Assembly: GCA_030123605.1 (NCBI GenBank) | Contig: CP126123.1 | Location: 124,001-188,000, forward strand | Reading direction: 5' to 3' | Length of the DNA: 64,000 bases | Source of the DNA: Nitrospira sp. | GTDB taxonomy: Bacteria; Nitrospirota; Nitrospiria; Nitrospirales; Nitrospiraceae | Shown: positions 1 through 7,939 of the stretch, in pieces | Position numbering within the stretch: the stretch's first letter is position 1 | How the letters are laid out: the number at the start of each line of letters is the position of its first letter | Notes under the pieces: model-generated | Database searches by the model: none | What the model was told of the DNA's origin: nothing | The model's input: only the letters and a program-made list of their open reading frames with translations | Made by a program: the position numbers and the translations under genes

Positions 1-117
1 AAAGGTCAGTTCAGGTGGCGGACCCCGGAAGGGAACCCGTACCTGATTCGCGACGAGCAACGCACGTTTCTCGAATCGCGCTACGCTGACGTTGCCTTTG
101 CTTTAAGCAACGCTTGA
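1..117 (+). CDS. C-terminal tail of the presumed intron-encoded reverse transcriptase/maturase (partial)
   Basis: Frame 1 is open from the first base to a TGA at 115-117 and encodes 38 residues ending in ...ALSNA. It lies five bases before domain V of a group II intron, where the reading frame of an intron-encoded protein normally ends. The fragment is too short to show a reverse transcriptase, maturase or endonuclease motif, so the assignment rests on position only. The sequence left of the window would settle it. Confidence 0.45.
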   Translation, partial: KGQFRWRTPEGNPYLIRDEQRTFLESRYADVAFALSNA

Positions 118-122
118 ATGAA

Positions 123-156
123 GAGCCGGATGCGCTGAGAGGTGCAAGTCCGGTTC
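123..156 (+). ncRNA. Group II intron domain V
   Basis: Exactly 34 nt. The outer helix pairs GAGCCGGA with TCCGGTTC, including one G-T pair. A two-base AG bulge follows, then an inner helix TGCGCT/GGTGCA closed by a GAGA (GNRA) tetraloop. The catalytic AGC triad is at 124-126. Length, bulge and tetraloop all match the conserved catalytic hairpin of bacterial group II introns. Confidence 0.92.
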
Positions 157-212
157 GGGGAGGAGAGGCTGGAAGATAGTTCGACTACGCCCGGTCTCTC
201 ACTCCACTTCCG

Positions 213-668
213 ATGAAACGCGGCTTCGTCTATCTGTGTGCGATTCTCGACTGGGCGAGTCGCCGGGTGTTAGCGTGGCGGCTCTCCAATACGTTGACCA
301 CGGACTTCTGTGTGGAGGCGGTGCAGGAAGCGATCACCCGCTATGGTACCCCGGAGATCTTCAACACCGATCAAGGGTGTCAGTTCACGAGCCAGGAGTT
401 TACGGGGCTCTTGAACACCCATGACATTCAGATCAGCATGGATGGAGCTGGGCGATGGCGGGATAATGTGTTCGTGGAACGGTTGTGGCGGAGTCTCAAA
501 TATGAGGAGGTCTATCTCCACGCCTATGACACCGTCCGCGAGGCCCAGCAGGGGGTGGCACGGTATCTGACGTTCTACAATCAGGTCAGGCCACATCAGG
601 CACTCGATGGGCGCACACCGGAGGACGTGTATGATGAGCATCGGCCCGCACGGCATGTCGCCGCGTAG
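213..668 (+). pseudogene. IS3-family transposase OrfB, C-terminal part
   Basis: This is the 151-residue C-terminal part of a DDE integrase-core transposase of the IS3 family. The second catalytic Asp is in FNTDQGCQFTS (about residue 54), and the catalytic Glu is in the VERLWRSLKYEEVYL stretch (about residue 90). The end of the protein, with RPHQALDGRTPEDVY, is typical of the family. The N-terminal region with the first Asp is missing from the window because a group II intron interrupts the gene just upstream. The ATG at 213 is an internal Met codon, not a natural start. The fragment could make an active transposase only after intron splicing. Confidence 0.88.
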
Positions 669-767
669 GCCTCATCCGCCAGGCACCACTTATGAACGGC
701 CAAAGACTGTCCAAACAACCAGAGCCACCTCACCGTCTCCGATGCGCCCGAATAGTCTGACACCTCA
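669..767 (+). mobile_element. 3' flank and probable right end of the OrfB-carrying IS3 element
   Basis: About 100 bp follow the OrfB stop codon without any gene, ending in AGTCTGACACCTCA. A short non-coding stretch ending in a CA-terminated repeat is the usual right end of IS3-family elements. The oppositely oriented OrfA remnant begins immediately after it. Its TGA stop (765-767) overlaps this boundary, which suggests that the element inserted into that gene. The left repeat needed to confirm the boundary is outside the window. Confidence 0.4.
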
Positions 768-1061
768 TGGCGGGGCTTTCGTGAAGTACGCCGCCACAAA
801 TTTTAGAAAGTCTCGCTCCTGCGTCAGGCGGACCAGCTCCCGCTTCAGCCAGGCCAACTCCTCTTCATGGGGCTTGCGTCGTCCCTTGCCGGGGAAGGCC
901 GCACTCGGATTGCCAGCACTCTTCTGCTTCCAGCGTCGCAGCAGATTGGGTGTGAGACCCAGGTTCTGGGCAACTTGCGCGGTCGCATGTCCACTTTCCG
1001 TCTCCAGTTTCACAGCCTCTTGCTTGGATTCCCGAGTAAACGCTCGTCTCCTACTCTCCAT
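765..1061 (-). pseudogene. IS3-family OrfA (helix-turn-helix) remnant
   Basis: This encodes about 98 residues starting MESRRRAFTRESK. The start at 1061 is chosen because AGGAAG lies nine bases upstream. The protein has the HTH of IS3 OrfA, with VAQNLGLTPNLLRRWKQ as the recognition region, followed by the leucine-rich stretch EEELAWLKRELVRLTQERDFL that links to OrfB. No matching OrfB follows on the - strand. The space is taken by another IS3 element in the opposite orientation, and the stop codon falls at the presumed junction. It is best read as one half of a disrupted insertion sequence. Confidence 0.8.
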
Positions 1062-1064
1062 GCC

Positions 1065-1105
1065 GGCCACTTCCTGGATGAGCATGCCTCATCCAGGAGG
1101 TGGCC
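1065..1105. repeat. Near-perfect palindrome next to OrfA
   Basis: Two 18-bp arms (1065-1082 and 1088-1105) flank a five-base CATGC loop. They differ from a perfect inverted repeat at one position. The palindrome sits directly upstream of the - strand OrfA start and ends in the presumed terminal repeat of that element. It could form a hairpin that blocks read-through transcription into the transposase, or serve as a transposase binding site. Confidence 0.6.
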
Positions 1106-1125
1106 ACTGTTTCGGGAGAAGATCA
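1098..1125 (-). repeat. Probable left terminal repeat of the OrfA-carrying IS3 element
   Basis: Read on the - strand this begins TGATCTTCTCCCGAAACAGT and continues into GGCCACC. The TG start and the CCCGAAA core resemble the ends of several IS3-family elements. It lies about 60 bp upstream of the OrfA start, the normal distance. Its partner would be beyond the left edge, so the call is tentative. Confidence 0.35.
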
Positions 1126-1311
1126 GAGTCCCTTGCATCGCATTGTGCTATTCTTGTGGTGTGGGCATACCTAGGATCTTCCAATGCGTTTTGCTCAGAC
1201 CATTCATTCAAAGGCTAAGACTGCGGTGGTTCCTCTCAATTTTCGAGTCCGATAAAGGGAAATGTCGCCAAGTCTCTTGTACTTTCTGAATGTTGATACT
1301 CGACTACGATA

Positions 1312-2157
1312 ATGGAATATGCCGTGGTACAAAGTGATTTTTCTTCAATAGTCATTGAACCGAGCAAGGGGTATGGCCGGGTGGGGTGGGGCGAGTTGTG
1401 GGCGGCGCGGGAATTGTTCTATTTTCTGGCCTGGCGGGATCTGAAAACGCGGTATGCCCAGACAGCCATCGGAGCCGGGTGGGCCCTCCTGCAGCCGCTG
1501 CTCAGCACCCTGATGTTCACGGTGGTTTTCAGCTATGTGGTCAAAGTGCCCTCGGACGGTGTGCCCTACCCTCTGTTCGCGTTCGCGGCGCTGCTGCCCT
1601 GGGCGCTGTTTGCACGCAGCCTCGAACGGAGCACCCTGAGTGTGGTGACGGAGGGGAGCCTGATCAAGAAGGTCTATTTTCCGCGGCTGATCATTCCGAT
1701 CACCGCCACCGTCATCAACCTGGTGGATTTTGCCGTCGGGCTGCTCCTCCTGCTCGGGATGATGCTGTGGTACCAGATCGTCCCGCAGTGGACGCTGGTG
1801 TTCCTGCCCCTGTTCGTGGGGGGGGCGGTGGTCACCGCGCTGTCCGTGAGCCTGTGGTTGTCGGCGCTCAATGTTCAATACCGGGATGTGGCGTCGATCG
1901 TGCCCTTGGTGACGCAATTGTGGATGTTTGCCTCGCCGGTTCTGTATCCGGCGTCCCTGGTGCCGGCGTCCATGCGGGGGTACTATGGCATGAATCCCAT
2001 GGCGGGAGTCATTGAGGGATTTCGCTGGGCGCTCTTGGGCAAGGCGGCACCGGATTGGGGGATGGTGGCGGTGAGTCTGGGGGTGGTCACGATCTTATTG
2101 GGCGGCGGCGTACTGTTTTTTCGGAGGGTGGAGCGGACCTTCGCCGATGTGATCTGA
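1312..2157 (+). CDS. wzm: ABC-2 type polysaccharide export permease (Wzm)
   Basis: An integral inner-membrane protein of 281 residues. It forms the channel of an ABC exporter that moves a completed, lipid-linked O-antigen chain to the periplasm. After a cytoplasmic N-terminus comes the ELFYFLAWRDLKTRYAQTA-type entry motif typical of Wzm/TagG, then about six hydrophobic segments between residues 50 and 275. It stops at 2157 and the ATPase gene begins at the next base, so the two are surely co-expressed. No good ribosome-binding site precedes ATG 1312; the start is taken from the frame and family length. It is clearly GC-rich, unlike genes further downstream. Confidence 0.93.
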   Translation: MEYAVVQSDFSSIVIEPSKGYGRVGWGELWAARELFYFLAWRDLKTRYAQTAIGAGWALLQPLLSTLMFTVVFSYVVKVPSDGVPYPLFAFAALLPWALFARSLERSTLSVVTEGSLIKKVYFPRLIIPITATVINLVDFAVGLLLLLGMMLWYQIVPQWTLVFLPLFVGGAVVTALSVSLWLSALNVQYRDVASIVPLVTQLWMFASPVLYPASLVPASMRGYYGMNPMAGVIEGFRWALLGKAAPDWGMVAVSLGVVTILLGGGVLFFRRVERTFADVI

Positions 2158-3429
2158 ATGGGAGACACGGCGGTCCGCGTCGAGCAGTTGTCGAAGCAGT
2201 ATCGCCTGGGGGCGACCCAGGCTGCGGAGGCCTCCCTGGCCGGTGCGCTGGCGCGGGGGCTGCGCCGGCTCTGGCGGCCGCAGCCGGTCGTTCCCCGGGC
2301 CGCAGAGAGCCTCTGGGCGCTACGCGACGTGTCGTTTGAGATCAAGCAGGGGGAAGTGTTCGGGGTGATCGGCACCAATGGGTCGGGCAAGAGCACCCTG
2401 CTGAAGATCCTCTCGCGGGTGACCGAACCCACGCGGGGGCGCGCGGTCCTCACGGGACGCTTCTGCGGCTTGCTGGAAGTGGGGACGGGCTTCCATCCGG
2501 AATTGACCGGGCGGGACAACGTCTACATGAGCGGGGCCATTCTGGGCATGCCCCGCCAGGAAATTACCCGGAAGTTCGACGAGATCGTGGCCTTTGCCGA
2601 AGTGGAGCAGTTTATCGATACGCCGGTGAAACATTACTCCAGTGGCATGTATGTTCGCCTGGGGTTTTCGGTCCTCGCGCATATGGATCCGGATATCCTG
2701 ATTGTGGACGAGGTGCTGGCGGTGGGGGACGTGCGGTTCCAGAAGAAGTGTATGGGGAAGATGGAGGATGTGGGGCAGCATGGGCGGACGGTGATCCTGG
2801 TGTCGCACGACATGCAGGCCATTACCCGATTATGTAAACGGGCGATGCTGTTGCACAAGGGGGAAGTGGTGCAGGAGGGGCCGGCCCACGACGTGGTGAA
2901 CCAGTACCTGCATGCCGGCCATATCCAGCCCGCCGTCGAATGGCCCGATCCCGCCCACGCCCCGGGCAATGACGTCGTGCGCCTGCGCGCTGTGCGGGTG
3001 AGGTCGGAAGCCGGACACGTCACGGACGTCGTGGATATTCGAAAGTCAGTGCGAGTGGAAATCGAGTATGACATTCTGACGCCAGGCCAGATAATTGTCG
3101 CGCAATTTGGGTTTAATACGGAAGAAGATATAATCGCATTCATCGTCAATGACCGAGACCCAGCATGGTACAGACGTCCTCGTCCGATTGGTCGATATAT
3201 TAGTACTGCCTGGGTACCTGGCAATTTTTTGTCAGAAGGAATGATGGTAGTTGGGGGAGGCATTTTTTCGGAAGACCCTTGGCATGAGCATTGTGATGTG
3301 CCTCGGGCTGTAGGTTTTCGAGTAATAGATCCAGGGACGGGAGATACGGCCAGAGGTGATGTGACAGGGCGATGGGAGGGCGTTGTAAGGCCCTTGCTTA
3401 AGTGGACTACTGAGCATCTTTCATCGTAG
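2158..3429 (+). CDS. wzt: ABC transporter ATPase with sugar-recognition domain (Wzt)
   Basis: The ATPase partner of the Wzm permease, 423 residues. Residues 1-250 are the nucleotide-binding domain: Walker A GTNGSGKST at 72-80, signature SSGM at 161-164, and Walker B ILIVDEVLAVGD at 180-191. Residues from about 260 to 410 form the C-terminal beta-sandwich domain, which in studied Wzt proteins recognises the non-reducing end of the polysaccharide. Base composition and codon use change abruptly near base 3040, at the start of that domain: GC-rich codons before, AT-richer after. This points to exchange of the recognition domain along with the sugar genes. The start immediately follows the wzm stop. 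Confidence 0.95.
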   Translation: MGDTAVRVEQLSKQYRLGATQAAEASLAGALARGLRRLWRPQPVVPRAAESLWALRDVSFEIKQGEVFGVIGTNGSGKSTLLKILSRVTEPTRGRAVLTGRFCGLLEVGTGFHPELTGRDNVYMSGAILGMPRQEITRKFDEIVAFAEVEQFIDTPVKHYSSGMYVRLGFSVLAHMDPDILIVDEVLAVGDVRFQKKCMGKMEDVGQHGRTVILVSHDMQAITRLCKRAMLLHKGEVVQEGPAHDVVNQYLHAGHIQPAVEWPDPAHAPGNDVVRLRAVRVRSEAGHVTDVVDIRKSVRVEIEYDILTPGQIIVAQFGFNTEEDIIAFIVNDRDPAWYRRPRPIGRYISTAWVPGNFLSEGMMVVGGGIFSEDPWHEHCDVPRAVGFRVIDPGTGDTARGDVTGRWEGVVRPLLKWTTEHLSS

Positions 3430-3584
3430 CGTCGATTCGGTAAGGCGTCAGGTCGCGTTCTTTTCTCCTCCCGTAACGTTGTAGGGAATGAAATGATGGC
3501 GTTCCTGGGTTGTTTAGTTTGGGAGAGGATGGAGTTCATTGTCGGATGACATAGCGGAAACCGTCGATTGCAGGAGGTACGTAC
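3430..3584 (+). promoter_or_regulatory. Leader of rfbF with a strong ribosome-binding site
   Basis: A 155-bp gap between wzt and rfbF holds no convincing gene. GGAGGT at about 3573-3578 is an ideal Shine-Dalgarno sequence for ATG 3585. I see no clear -35/-10 pair and no terminator, so read-through from wzm/wzt is possible. Confidence 0.4.
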
Positions 3585-4355
3585 ATGAAAGCAGTGATTT
3601 TGGCTGGCGGATTGGGAACTCGGTTGTCCGAGGAGACAGTGCTTCGTCCAAAGCCGATGGTAGAAATTGGTGGCAAACCGATCCTTTGGCATATCATGCA
3701 GATTCATGCCGTGTATGGCATCACAGAATTCGTGATAGCACTTGGGTATAAGGGGGAAATGATCAAAGAGTATTTCCTGAATTTTTTTGCCATTAACAAT
3801 GATTTGTCAGTAAATCTGTCTACCGGGAAAACGATCATTCACGACGGCAACCAGCCGAAATGGACAGTCCATTTGGCGGACACCGGTTTGACGACGCAAA
3901 CCGGGGGGCGGGTCAAACGTCTGAGAAAATGGCTGGGGACAGAGGAGACGTTCATGTTGACGTACGGAGATGGGGTGGCCGATCTGAATATCGATAAATT
4001 ATTGAAGTTCCATCACTCTCACGGCAAACTTGCGACAATGACTTCGGTCCGTTCCCCTGCGCGATTTGGTCGCATCGGCTTTGACGGAGACCGGGTGACT
4101 GAATTTTTCGAAAAGCCGGAGGCGGGAGAGGGGTGGATTAACGGAGGATTTTTTGTTCTAAATATTAAGGCATTGGATTATATCGAAGGGGATCATACGA
4201 TCTGGGAACGTGATCCCGTCGAACGCCTTGCCTATGCAGGCCAGATGGTGGGGTTCAAACATTATGGCTTCTGGTCTTGCATGGATACGTTGAAAGAAAA
4301 AGAATACTTGGAGGGACTGTGGCAATCCGGCAAGGCTCCGTGGAAGATGTGGTAA
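3585..4355 (+). CDS. rfbF: Glucose-1-phosphate cytidylyltransferase
   Basis: Makes CDP-glucose from glucose 1-phosphate and CTP, the first step to CDP-linked deoxysugars such as paratose, tyvelose, abequose and branched sugars. The 256 residues are the normal length. The nucleotidyltransferase signature GGLGTRLSEE is at 8-17, RPKPMVEIGGKPIL begins at 21, and GYKGEMIKEYF follows. The start has a perfect GGAGGT site. Six bases separate it from the next gene. CDP-glucose 4,6-dehydratase normally sits next to this gene but is not found in the window. Confidence 0.93.
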   Translation: MKAVILAGGLGTRLSEETVLRPKPMVEIGGKPILWHIMQIHAVYGITEFVIALGYKGEMIKEYFLNFFAINNDLSVNLSTGKTIIHDGNQPKWTVHLADTGLTTQTGGRVKRLRKWLGTEETFMLTYGDGVADLNIDKLLKFHHSHGKLATMTSVRSPARFGRIGFDGDRVTEFFEKPEAGEGWINGGFFVLNIKALDYIEGDHTIWERDPVERLAYAGQMVGFKHYGFWSCMDTLKEKEYLEGLWQSGKAPWKMW

Positions 4356-4361
4356 GCCGCC

Positions 4362-5558
4362 GTGCAATCAGATTTCTTGGTCATTGGTGGCGGAGTGATC
4401 GGACTGAATATTGCGCGCAAGCTTCGGCGCATGTTTTCTGGTGCGTCGGTACACCTTGTTGAAAAAGAGCTTGATTGCGGGTTGCATGCCAGTGGTCGCA
4501 ATAGCGGTGTCTTGCACGCTGGGTTTTACTACTCACCCGACAGTTTGAAGGCGAAGTTCACATGGAGAGGTAATCGTCTATTGACTGAATACTGCGACAC
4601 GAAGGGGATTCCACTGAATAAATGCGGAAAGTTGGTTGTCGCAAGAAATCAAGCCGATCACGCGGGACTCGATGAGTTGTTTCGGCGAGGGCGTGCGAAT
4701 GGGATATCGATTGAAGAGATCTCCGAGAAGGATGCCAAGTCAATAGAGCCTCGTGTGAAGACCTGCGCACGCGCGTTGTTCTCGCCCGAGACGTCAACGG
4801 TTGATCCTACACAGGTCATGCAGGCCATGAAAAAAGATGCCGTTGATGAAGGCGTGCACCTTCATTGCGGGGTTCGATACCTCTCGTCATCCCAAGGGCG
4901 AGTATTGACGACGGAAGGCGTATTTGACGTGGGGTATGTCGTCAACGCAGCCGGACTCTATGCCGACCGTATCGCTCGGGAATTCGGATTTTCCGAGCAC
5001 TATCGAATCCTCCCTTTTAAGGGCCTGTACCTTTACTCCAGCGAGCCTGCCGGATCGATCCGCACAAACATCTATCCTGTTCCTGATCTGAAAAATCCCT
5101 TTCTGGGAGTACATTTTACGGTTGCGGCCAGCGGGAAAGCTAAAATCGGTCCCACGGCAATTCCTGGGCTCTGGCGGGAACATTACGGTGGCGTCGCAAA
5201 CTTTCGTTGGAGCGAATTTTTTGAGGTCGCCGCACGCGGGGTGGGTTTACTGGCCGCGTCCAATTTTGACTTCAAAACCCTTGCGATCCGCGAGATGGCG
5301 AAGTATTCGAAATCGACGATGATCTCCATGGCGAGTCACTTGGCGGAGGGAGTCAAACCCGAGCATTATCAGAGCTGGGGGAAGCCAGGGATCCGGGCGC
5401 AACTCGTCGATATCAGAAAGCGGAAACTCGAAATGGATTTTGTCTTGGAGGGCGACAAACACTCGATGCATATCCTCAACGCCGTCTCTCCGGCCTTCAC
5501 TTGTTCGCTTCCGTTTTCAGAGTACGTATGCCAGCACATCAAAGCCACCTTAAGTTAG
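4362..5558 (+). CDS. FAD-dependent oxidoreductase of the L-2-hydroxyglutarate oxidase family
   Basis: 398 residues from a GTG start. The FAD-binding GGGVIG is at 9-14, then HLVEKELDCGLHASGRNSGV, a stretch typical of LhgO/DAO-type flavoproteins, and AAGLYADRIAREFG in the middle. Characterised relatives oxidise L-2-hydroxyglutarate to 2-oxoglutarate. Here the gene is wedged between rfbF (6 bp) and a sugar epimerase gene (10 bp), so it may act on a nucleotide sugar or a side-chain hydroxy acid instead. The family is sure; the substrate is not. Confidence 0.82.
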   Translation: MQSDFLVIGGGVIGLNIARKLRRMFSGASVHLVEKELDCGLHASGRNSGVLHAGFYYSPDSLKAKFTWRGNRLLTEYCDTKGIPLNKCGKLVVARNQADHAGLDELFRRGRANGISIEEISEKDAKSIEPRVKTCARALFSPETSTVDPTQVMQAMKKDAVDEGVHLHCGVRYLSSSQGRVLTTEGVFDVGYVVNAAGLYADRIAREFGFSEHYRILPFKGLYLYSSEPAGSIRTNIYPVPDLKNPFLGVHFTVAASGKAKIGPTAIPGLWREHYGGVANFRWSEFFEVAARGVGLLAASNFDFKTLAIREMAKYSKSTMISMASHLAEGVKPEHYQSWGKPGIRAQLVDIRKRKLEMDFVLEGDKHSMHILNAVSPAFTCSLPFSEYVCQHIKATLS

Positions 5559-5568
5559 AGGAGTGTCA

Positions 5569-6624
5569 ATGAAAATTTTGGTTACCGGCAATATGGGGTA
5601 TGTCGGACCATTAGTGTTGCGCCGTTTGCGCGAGTCCCATCCAGGAGCGACGCTCATCGGGTATGACATGGGCTACTTTGCGCACTGCCTGACGGGTGTG
5701 TCGCGCTTCCCAGAAAGTCGAGTTGACGCGCAACACTTCGGAGACATTCGGCGGATGCCGGAGGAGATTCTGCGAGGAGTTGACGGAATCGTGCATCTGT
5801 GCGCCATCTCCAACGATCCCATGGGGGCCCTCTACGAAGATGTGACGACGGCGATTAACTATCGCGCCAGCATCGATCTGGCACAGAAGGCAAAGCGGGT
5901 CGGGGTCAAGAAGTTCGTGTTTGCGTCGAGTTGCAGCGTTTATGGGTTTGCCGAAGGCGGGCCGCGTCGAGAAGAGGACGCCCTCAATCCTCTGACGGCC
6001 TATGCCAAATCGAAAGTCGCCACCGAACGAGACCTTGCTGCGTTGGCATCGGAAACCTTCACGGCAACCTGCCTCCGGTTCGCTACTGCTTGCGGAATGA
6101 GTGATCGGCTGCGGCTCGACCTGGTATTAAATGACTTCGTCGCCGGTGCTCTTGCCTCCAAACGCATTAACATTCTGAGTGATGGAACCCCCTGGCGTCC
6201 GCTTATTCACGTCAAAGACATGGCTCGAGCCATCGATTGGGCCTTGCAACGTGAGCATCGGGACGGCGGGACCTTCTTGACGCTGAATGTGGGGAGCGAC
6301 GGGTGGAATTATCAGGTTAAGGACCTGGCAGGGGTGGTTGCCAAACTTATTCCCGGTGTGGAGGTATTGATCAACAAAGATGCACAGCCTGATAAACGAT
6401 CCTATCGAGTGAATTTTGACAAGTTTACCAAGCTAGCTCAAGGATTTCTTCCCGAAGTGGACCTTCATCAAGCCGTCGTCGATCTCCGTGATGGCCTTAC
6501 GGCGATGCATTTTCAGGATCCCAATTTCAGGACAGGGGAGTTCATTCGTTTGGTAACATTGAAGCGCCTTCGGGAAACCGCGCATCTCACGGACAGCCTT
6601 GAGTGGACTGACCGAGCCTTTTGA
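5569..6624 (+). CDS. NAD-dependent sugar epimerase/dehydratase (extended SDR)
   Basis: 351 residues with a Rossmann TGxxGxxG motif (TGNMGYVG, 6-13), a catalytic Ser in SSCSVYG (120-126) and YAKSK (145-149) as the Tyr-xxx-Lys pair. ATG 5569 is preferred over GTG 5563 because GAGGAG lies about six bases before it. It belongs to the NAD-dependent epimerase/dehydratase superfamily. The position between rfbF and a sugar C-methyltransferase suggests that it works on the same CDP-sugar, possibly reducing or epimerising a 4-keto intermediate. The sequence does not look like a canonical CDP-glucose 4,6-dehydratase. Confidence 0.85.
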   Translation: MKILVTGNMGYVGPLVLRRLRESHPGATLIGYDMGYFAHCLTGVSRFPESRVDAQHFGDIRRMPEEILRGVDGIVHLCAISNDPMGALYEDVTTAINYRASIDLAQKAKRVGVKKFVFASSCSVYGFAEGGPRREEDALNPLTAYAKSKVATERDLAALASETFTATCLRFATACGMSDRLRLDLVLNDFVAGALASKRINILSDGTPWRPLIHVKDMARAIDWALQREHRDGGTFLTLNVGSDGWNYQVKDLAGVVAKLIPGVEVLINKDAQPDKRSYRVNFDKFTKLAQGFLPEVDLHQAVVDLRDGLTAMHFQDPNFRTGEFIRLVTLKRLRETAHLTDSLEWTDRAF

Positions 6625-6682
6625 TGGCGACGATGATTGACGCTATGCGGGCTCCGCGAAACGAGGAAGCTGGAGAGTCACG

Positions 6683-7939
6683 ATGAAGAAGGAGGATGTT
6701 TCCATGGGAGGACCACAGTGTCGGTCATGCGGAGCCGTGTTGGCGCACACGTTTGTCGATCTTGGCATGTCGCCGTTGGCAAATTCCTACATCAAAGCGG
6801 ATGAGTCCAATCGAATGGAGCCGTTCTATCCGCTCCATGTTTACGTGTGTAGCGGATGTCTCTTGGTACAACTGGAAGAGTTTACGAGCCCGCAGAGCAT
6901 TTTTGGCGATTACGCCTATTTCTCATCCTATTCCGAGAGTTGGTTGGCGCATGCGAAGCGCTATGTCGAAAAGGTCAGCGAACGATTTGGCCTTGGCTCA
7001 CGGCATCATGTGGTGGAAATCGCCAGTAACGACGGATATCTCTTGCAATATTTTGTGCAACGAGGGGTACCGGTGTTAGGGGTTGAGCCGGCTGCGAATG
7101 TGGCCGCTGTCGCCCAAAAAAATGGCATCCCGACTGTCGTGAAGTTCCTCGGGGTGAAGACCGCTCAGGAACTGGCCAAGCAAGAGAAGCGAGCCGATCT
7201 CCTGATTGGAAACAACGTCCTGGCACACGTGCCCAACATCAATGATTTTGTCGGGGGGCTGAAGATTCTGCTAAAGCCGCAAGGAGTGATCACGATGGAG
7301 TTTCCTCATCTCATGCGGCTCATGGCGGAAAACCAGTTCGACACGATCTATCACGAGCATTTCTCCTACCTGTCATTGCTTGCGGTGGAGCGGGTGTTCG
7401 AACGACATGGGCTCTCCCTCTTTGATGTTGAGGAACTGCCTACGCATGGTGGGTCACTGAGAATTTACGCACGACACCGCGACGATACCTCAAAACCTGT
7501 TGAGAAACGGGTGTTCGAGTTGCGGCAACGTGAAGACCGCGCGGGATTCGGGAATTTACAGCACTATCTCTCTTTCGCCGGACAGGTTTCGAGAACGAAG
7601 CGAAAACTGTTGAGATTTCTCGTTGAAGCAAAGGAGAACGGCAAATCTGTGGTGGGCTACGGCGCGCCTGCCAAAGGCAATACCCTTCTCAATTACTGTG
7701 GTGTACGGACCGATTTTCTCGACTATACGGTCGATCTGAGCCCGCATAAACAAGGCCAATTGCTTCCAGGGGTTCGGATTCCCATTTATCCACCGGACAA
7801 AATCAAGGAAACGAAACCCGACTACGTCCTCATTCTGCCGTGGAATATCCGTGAGGAAGTCATGCAACAAATGGCTTTCATCGGAGCGTGGGGAGGAAAA
7901 TTTGTCGTGCCGATTCCGGAGGTGAAGGTTCTGTCGTGA
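6683..7939 (+). CDS. SAM-dependent sugar C-methyltransferase
   Basis: 418 residues with the three-part layout of NDP-hexose C-methyltransferases (TylC3 type). An N-terminal zinc-binding region has Cys 13, 16, 56 and 59. A central SAM-binding fold has EIASNDGYLL from about 112 and HEHFSYLS later. The C-terminal domain has GYGAPAKGNTLLNYCG. These enzymes add a branching methyl group to a 4-keto NDP-sugar, usually at C3. GGAGAG precedes the start. It overlaps the following epimerase gene by a GTGA, so translation is coupled. With rfbF upstream, a CDP-linked branched sugar is the likely product. Confidence 0.9.
   Translation: MKKEDVSMGGPQCRSCGAVLAHTFVDLGMSPLANSYIKADESNRMEPFYPLHVYVCSGCLLVQLEEFTSPQSIFGDYAYFSSYSESWLAHAKRYVEKVSERFGLGSRHHVVEIASNDGYLLQYFVQRGVPVLGVEPAANVAAVAQKNGIPTVVKFLGVKTAQELAKQEKRADLLIGNNVLAHVPNINDFVGGLKILLKPQGVITMEFPHLMRLMAENQFDTIYHEHFSYLSLLAVERVFERHGLSLFDVEELPTHGGSLRIYARHRDDTSKPVEKRVFELRQREDRAGFGNLQHYLSFAGQVSRTKRKLLRFLVEAKENGKSVVGYGAPAKGNTLLNYCGVRTDFLDYTVDLSPHKQGQLLPGVRIPIYPPDKIKETKPDYVLILPWNIREEVMQQMAFIGAWGGKFVVPIPEVKVLS

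Larger units (their letters stand above)
1..207 (+). mobile_element. 3' end of a group II intron (partial)
   Basis: The intron runs in from outside the window. What is present is the tail of a reading frame (1-117), domain V (123-156), a presumed domain VI region (about 157-200) and a 3' end in AC at about 207. Directly downstream, reading resumes in an IS3 transposase: the codons before ATG 213 give Leu-Pro-Met-Lys-Arg-Gly-Phe, as expected in the middle of such an OrfB. The intron therefore appears to sit inside the transposase gene, with the 5' exon and most of the intron off the left edge. The exact splice point is inferred from the AY rule and from reading-frame continuity. Confidence 0.75.

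Noticed and set aside
607-1218. 203-residue + strand frame across the two IS remnants
   Set aside because: Crosses the presumed element junction and lies antisense to OrfA; no domain.
5569-6624. Assignment as CDP-glucose 4,6-dehydratase (rfbG)
   Set aside because: Length and N-terminal motifs differ from RfbG, and the characteristic TGHTGFKG start is absent.
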